DNA of 64,000 nt, from NCBI GenBank assembly GCA_029207755.1, contig JARCOQ010000099.1, positions 186,001 to 250,000 of the forward strand. The letters are read 5' to 3'. The translations under genes and the position numbers were made by a program. The DNA comes from Chamaea fasciata (taxonomy: Eukaryota; Chordata; Aves; Passeriformes; Sylviidae). Positions within the stretch are counted from its first letter, which is position 1; the number at the start of each line of letters is the position of its first letter. Positions 63,596-64,000 of the stretch are shown here, in pieces. The notes below the pieces were generated by a model. The model saw only the letters and a list, made by a program, of their open reading frames with translations, ran no database searches and was not told where the DNA came from.

Positions 63596-64000
63596 CAAAC
63601 TGGACCTCAGGTATCTGGGTAGGTGACTTTACTTACCCTGGATGCAGGCCATTATATGCCCAAAACCCTCTGCCGGGCACCCAGCCTCGGCCACCTACAG
63701 TCCCGAACGGAACAGGATTTCTTCCAGATGCAAGCTGCCGCAAGTTGGAAGCCTGGCTTCCCGTGGAGGGCCAAAGGCCTCCTACAAACTGACATCAGGC
63801 ACCTGGGCAGCTGACTTTACTAACTCCGGGAAACAGGCATCCTTTGTGCCCAACTCCCTCTGCCAGGCACCCGGCCTCAGCCACCTACATTCCTGAACCG
63901 AACGGGATTTCTTCCAGATGCAAGCTGCCACAAGTTGGAAGGCTGGCTTCCCTTGGAGGGACAAAGGCCTCCTACAAACTGACATCAGGCACCTGGGCAG
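63596..64000 (+). repeat. Divergent monomers at right edge
   Basis: The last two monomers depart from the C pattern: TGGACCTCAGGTATCTGGGTAGG, GGATGCAGGCCATTATATGCCC, CTACAGTCCCG, then CTAACTCCGGGAAACAGGCATCC and CATTCCTGAACCGAACGGG. The GTATCTGG-TAGG feature resembles the divergent monomer at 11515. They may be the start of another divergent cluster or the approach to an array edge. The window ends too soon to tell. Confidence 0.75.

Larger units (their letters stand above)
1..64000 (+). repeat. 191-bp satellite array filling the window
   Basis: The landmark CTGACATCAGGCACCTGGGC returns about every 191 bases from the first line to the last, always in the same orientation, giving about 335 head-to-tail monomers. 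No stretch of even 100 bases falls outside the pattern, so no transposon, gene or unique flank is present. Monomers share long conserved stretches and differ at a modest number of recurring sites, so variants are reused across the array. Large homogeneous satellite arrays of this kind usually form centromeric or pericentromeric heterochromatin in eukaryotes, and 191 bp is close to one nucleosome plus linker. The placement is inference. A 191-bp repeat is reported for zebra finch centromeres, but only the length has been matched here. Confidence 0.98.

Noticed and set aside
303..63985. Hundreds of open frames of 60-172 codons on both strands
   Set aside because: All lie in the satellite. The 191-base period shifts frame each monomer, so frames recur mechanically. 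Most plus-strand frames start at TTG or GTG, and the longest (172 codons, for example 8133-8651 and 53923-54441) arise where one-base indels happen to keep a frame open.
1..64000. A giant gene encoding a repetitive protein
   Set aside because: 191 is not divisible by three and stops occur in every frame within a few monomers, so no continuous coding frame exists.
1..64000. CRISPR array
   Set aside because: Repeats are 191 bases, contiguous and variable, with no short constant repeat separated by unique spacers.
1..64000. Human or primate alpha satellite, gamma satellite or other familiar human family
   Set aside because: The period (191) and sequence do not fit the 171-bp alpha monomer or the roughly 220-bp GC-rich gamma satellite as I know them.
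1..64000. Ribosomal DNA spacer repeats
   Set aside because: No rRNA gene sequence or promoter-like element is present anywhere in 64 kb, and spacer subrepeats would be interrupted by rRNA units.

Overview
The whole 64 kb is one uninterrupted tandem satellite array with a 191-bp monomer, roughly 335 copies, all in the same orientation. I see no gene, RNA gene, transposon, CRISPR array or unique sequence. One hand-counted monomer (35731-35921) is 57% GC, with more C (65) than G (44) on the + strand. Open reading frames occur on both strands, but they are by-products of the repeat: 191 is not a multiple of three, so a frame cannot persist beyond a few monomers, and most + strand frames begin at TTG or GTG. 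The organism must be a eukaryote with large satellite blocks, and the block is probably centromeric or pericentromeric. A 191-bp tandem repeat has been reported for zebra finch centromeres (Tgut191A), so a songbird is my leading guess. That rests on period length only; I could not compare sequences.

Monomers differ at a limited set of diagnostic sites, and those differences reveal a higher-order layout. A landmark monomer recurs at 1, 14887, 24994, 33578 and 39495, so the spacings are 14,886, 10,107, 8,584 and 5,917 bp, close to 78, 53, 45 and 31 monomers. Segment A (1-5164) recurs at 33578-38740 and, with one monomer lost, at 39495-44465. Segment B (5204-14886) recurs at 15684-24993 and 25791-33577 with block gains and losses of whole monomers. 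From about 44.7 kb a different pattern begins: a higher-order unit of 23-25 monomers repeated four times (starts 44711, 49483, 53873, 58454).

The differences between copies are mostly whole-monomer insertions or deletions, as expected from unequal exchange between misaligned repeats. On top of these lie clusters of one-base indels, many in short homopolymers (19.96-24.1 kb and 61.6-63.3 kb), which may be assembly or polishing errors.

Each monomer carries several short dyad symmetries, including two hairpin-capable elements only 3 nt apart, plus two copies of a GGCC-spacer-GGCC-CCTACAA module. These are the best candidates for functional structure. Offsets below come from matching landmarks by eye; no alignment identities were computed.
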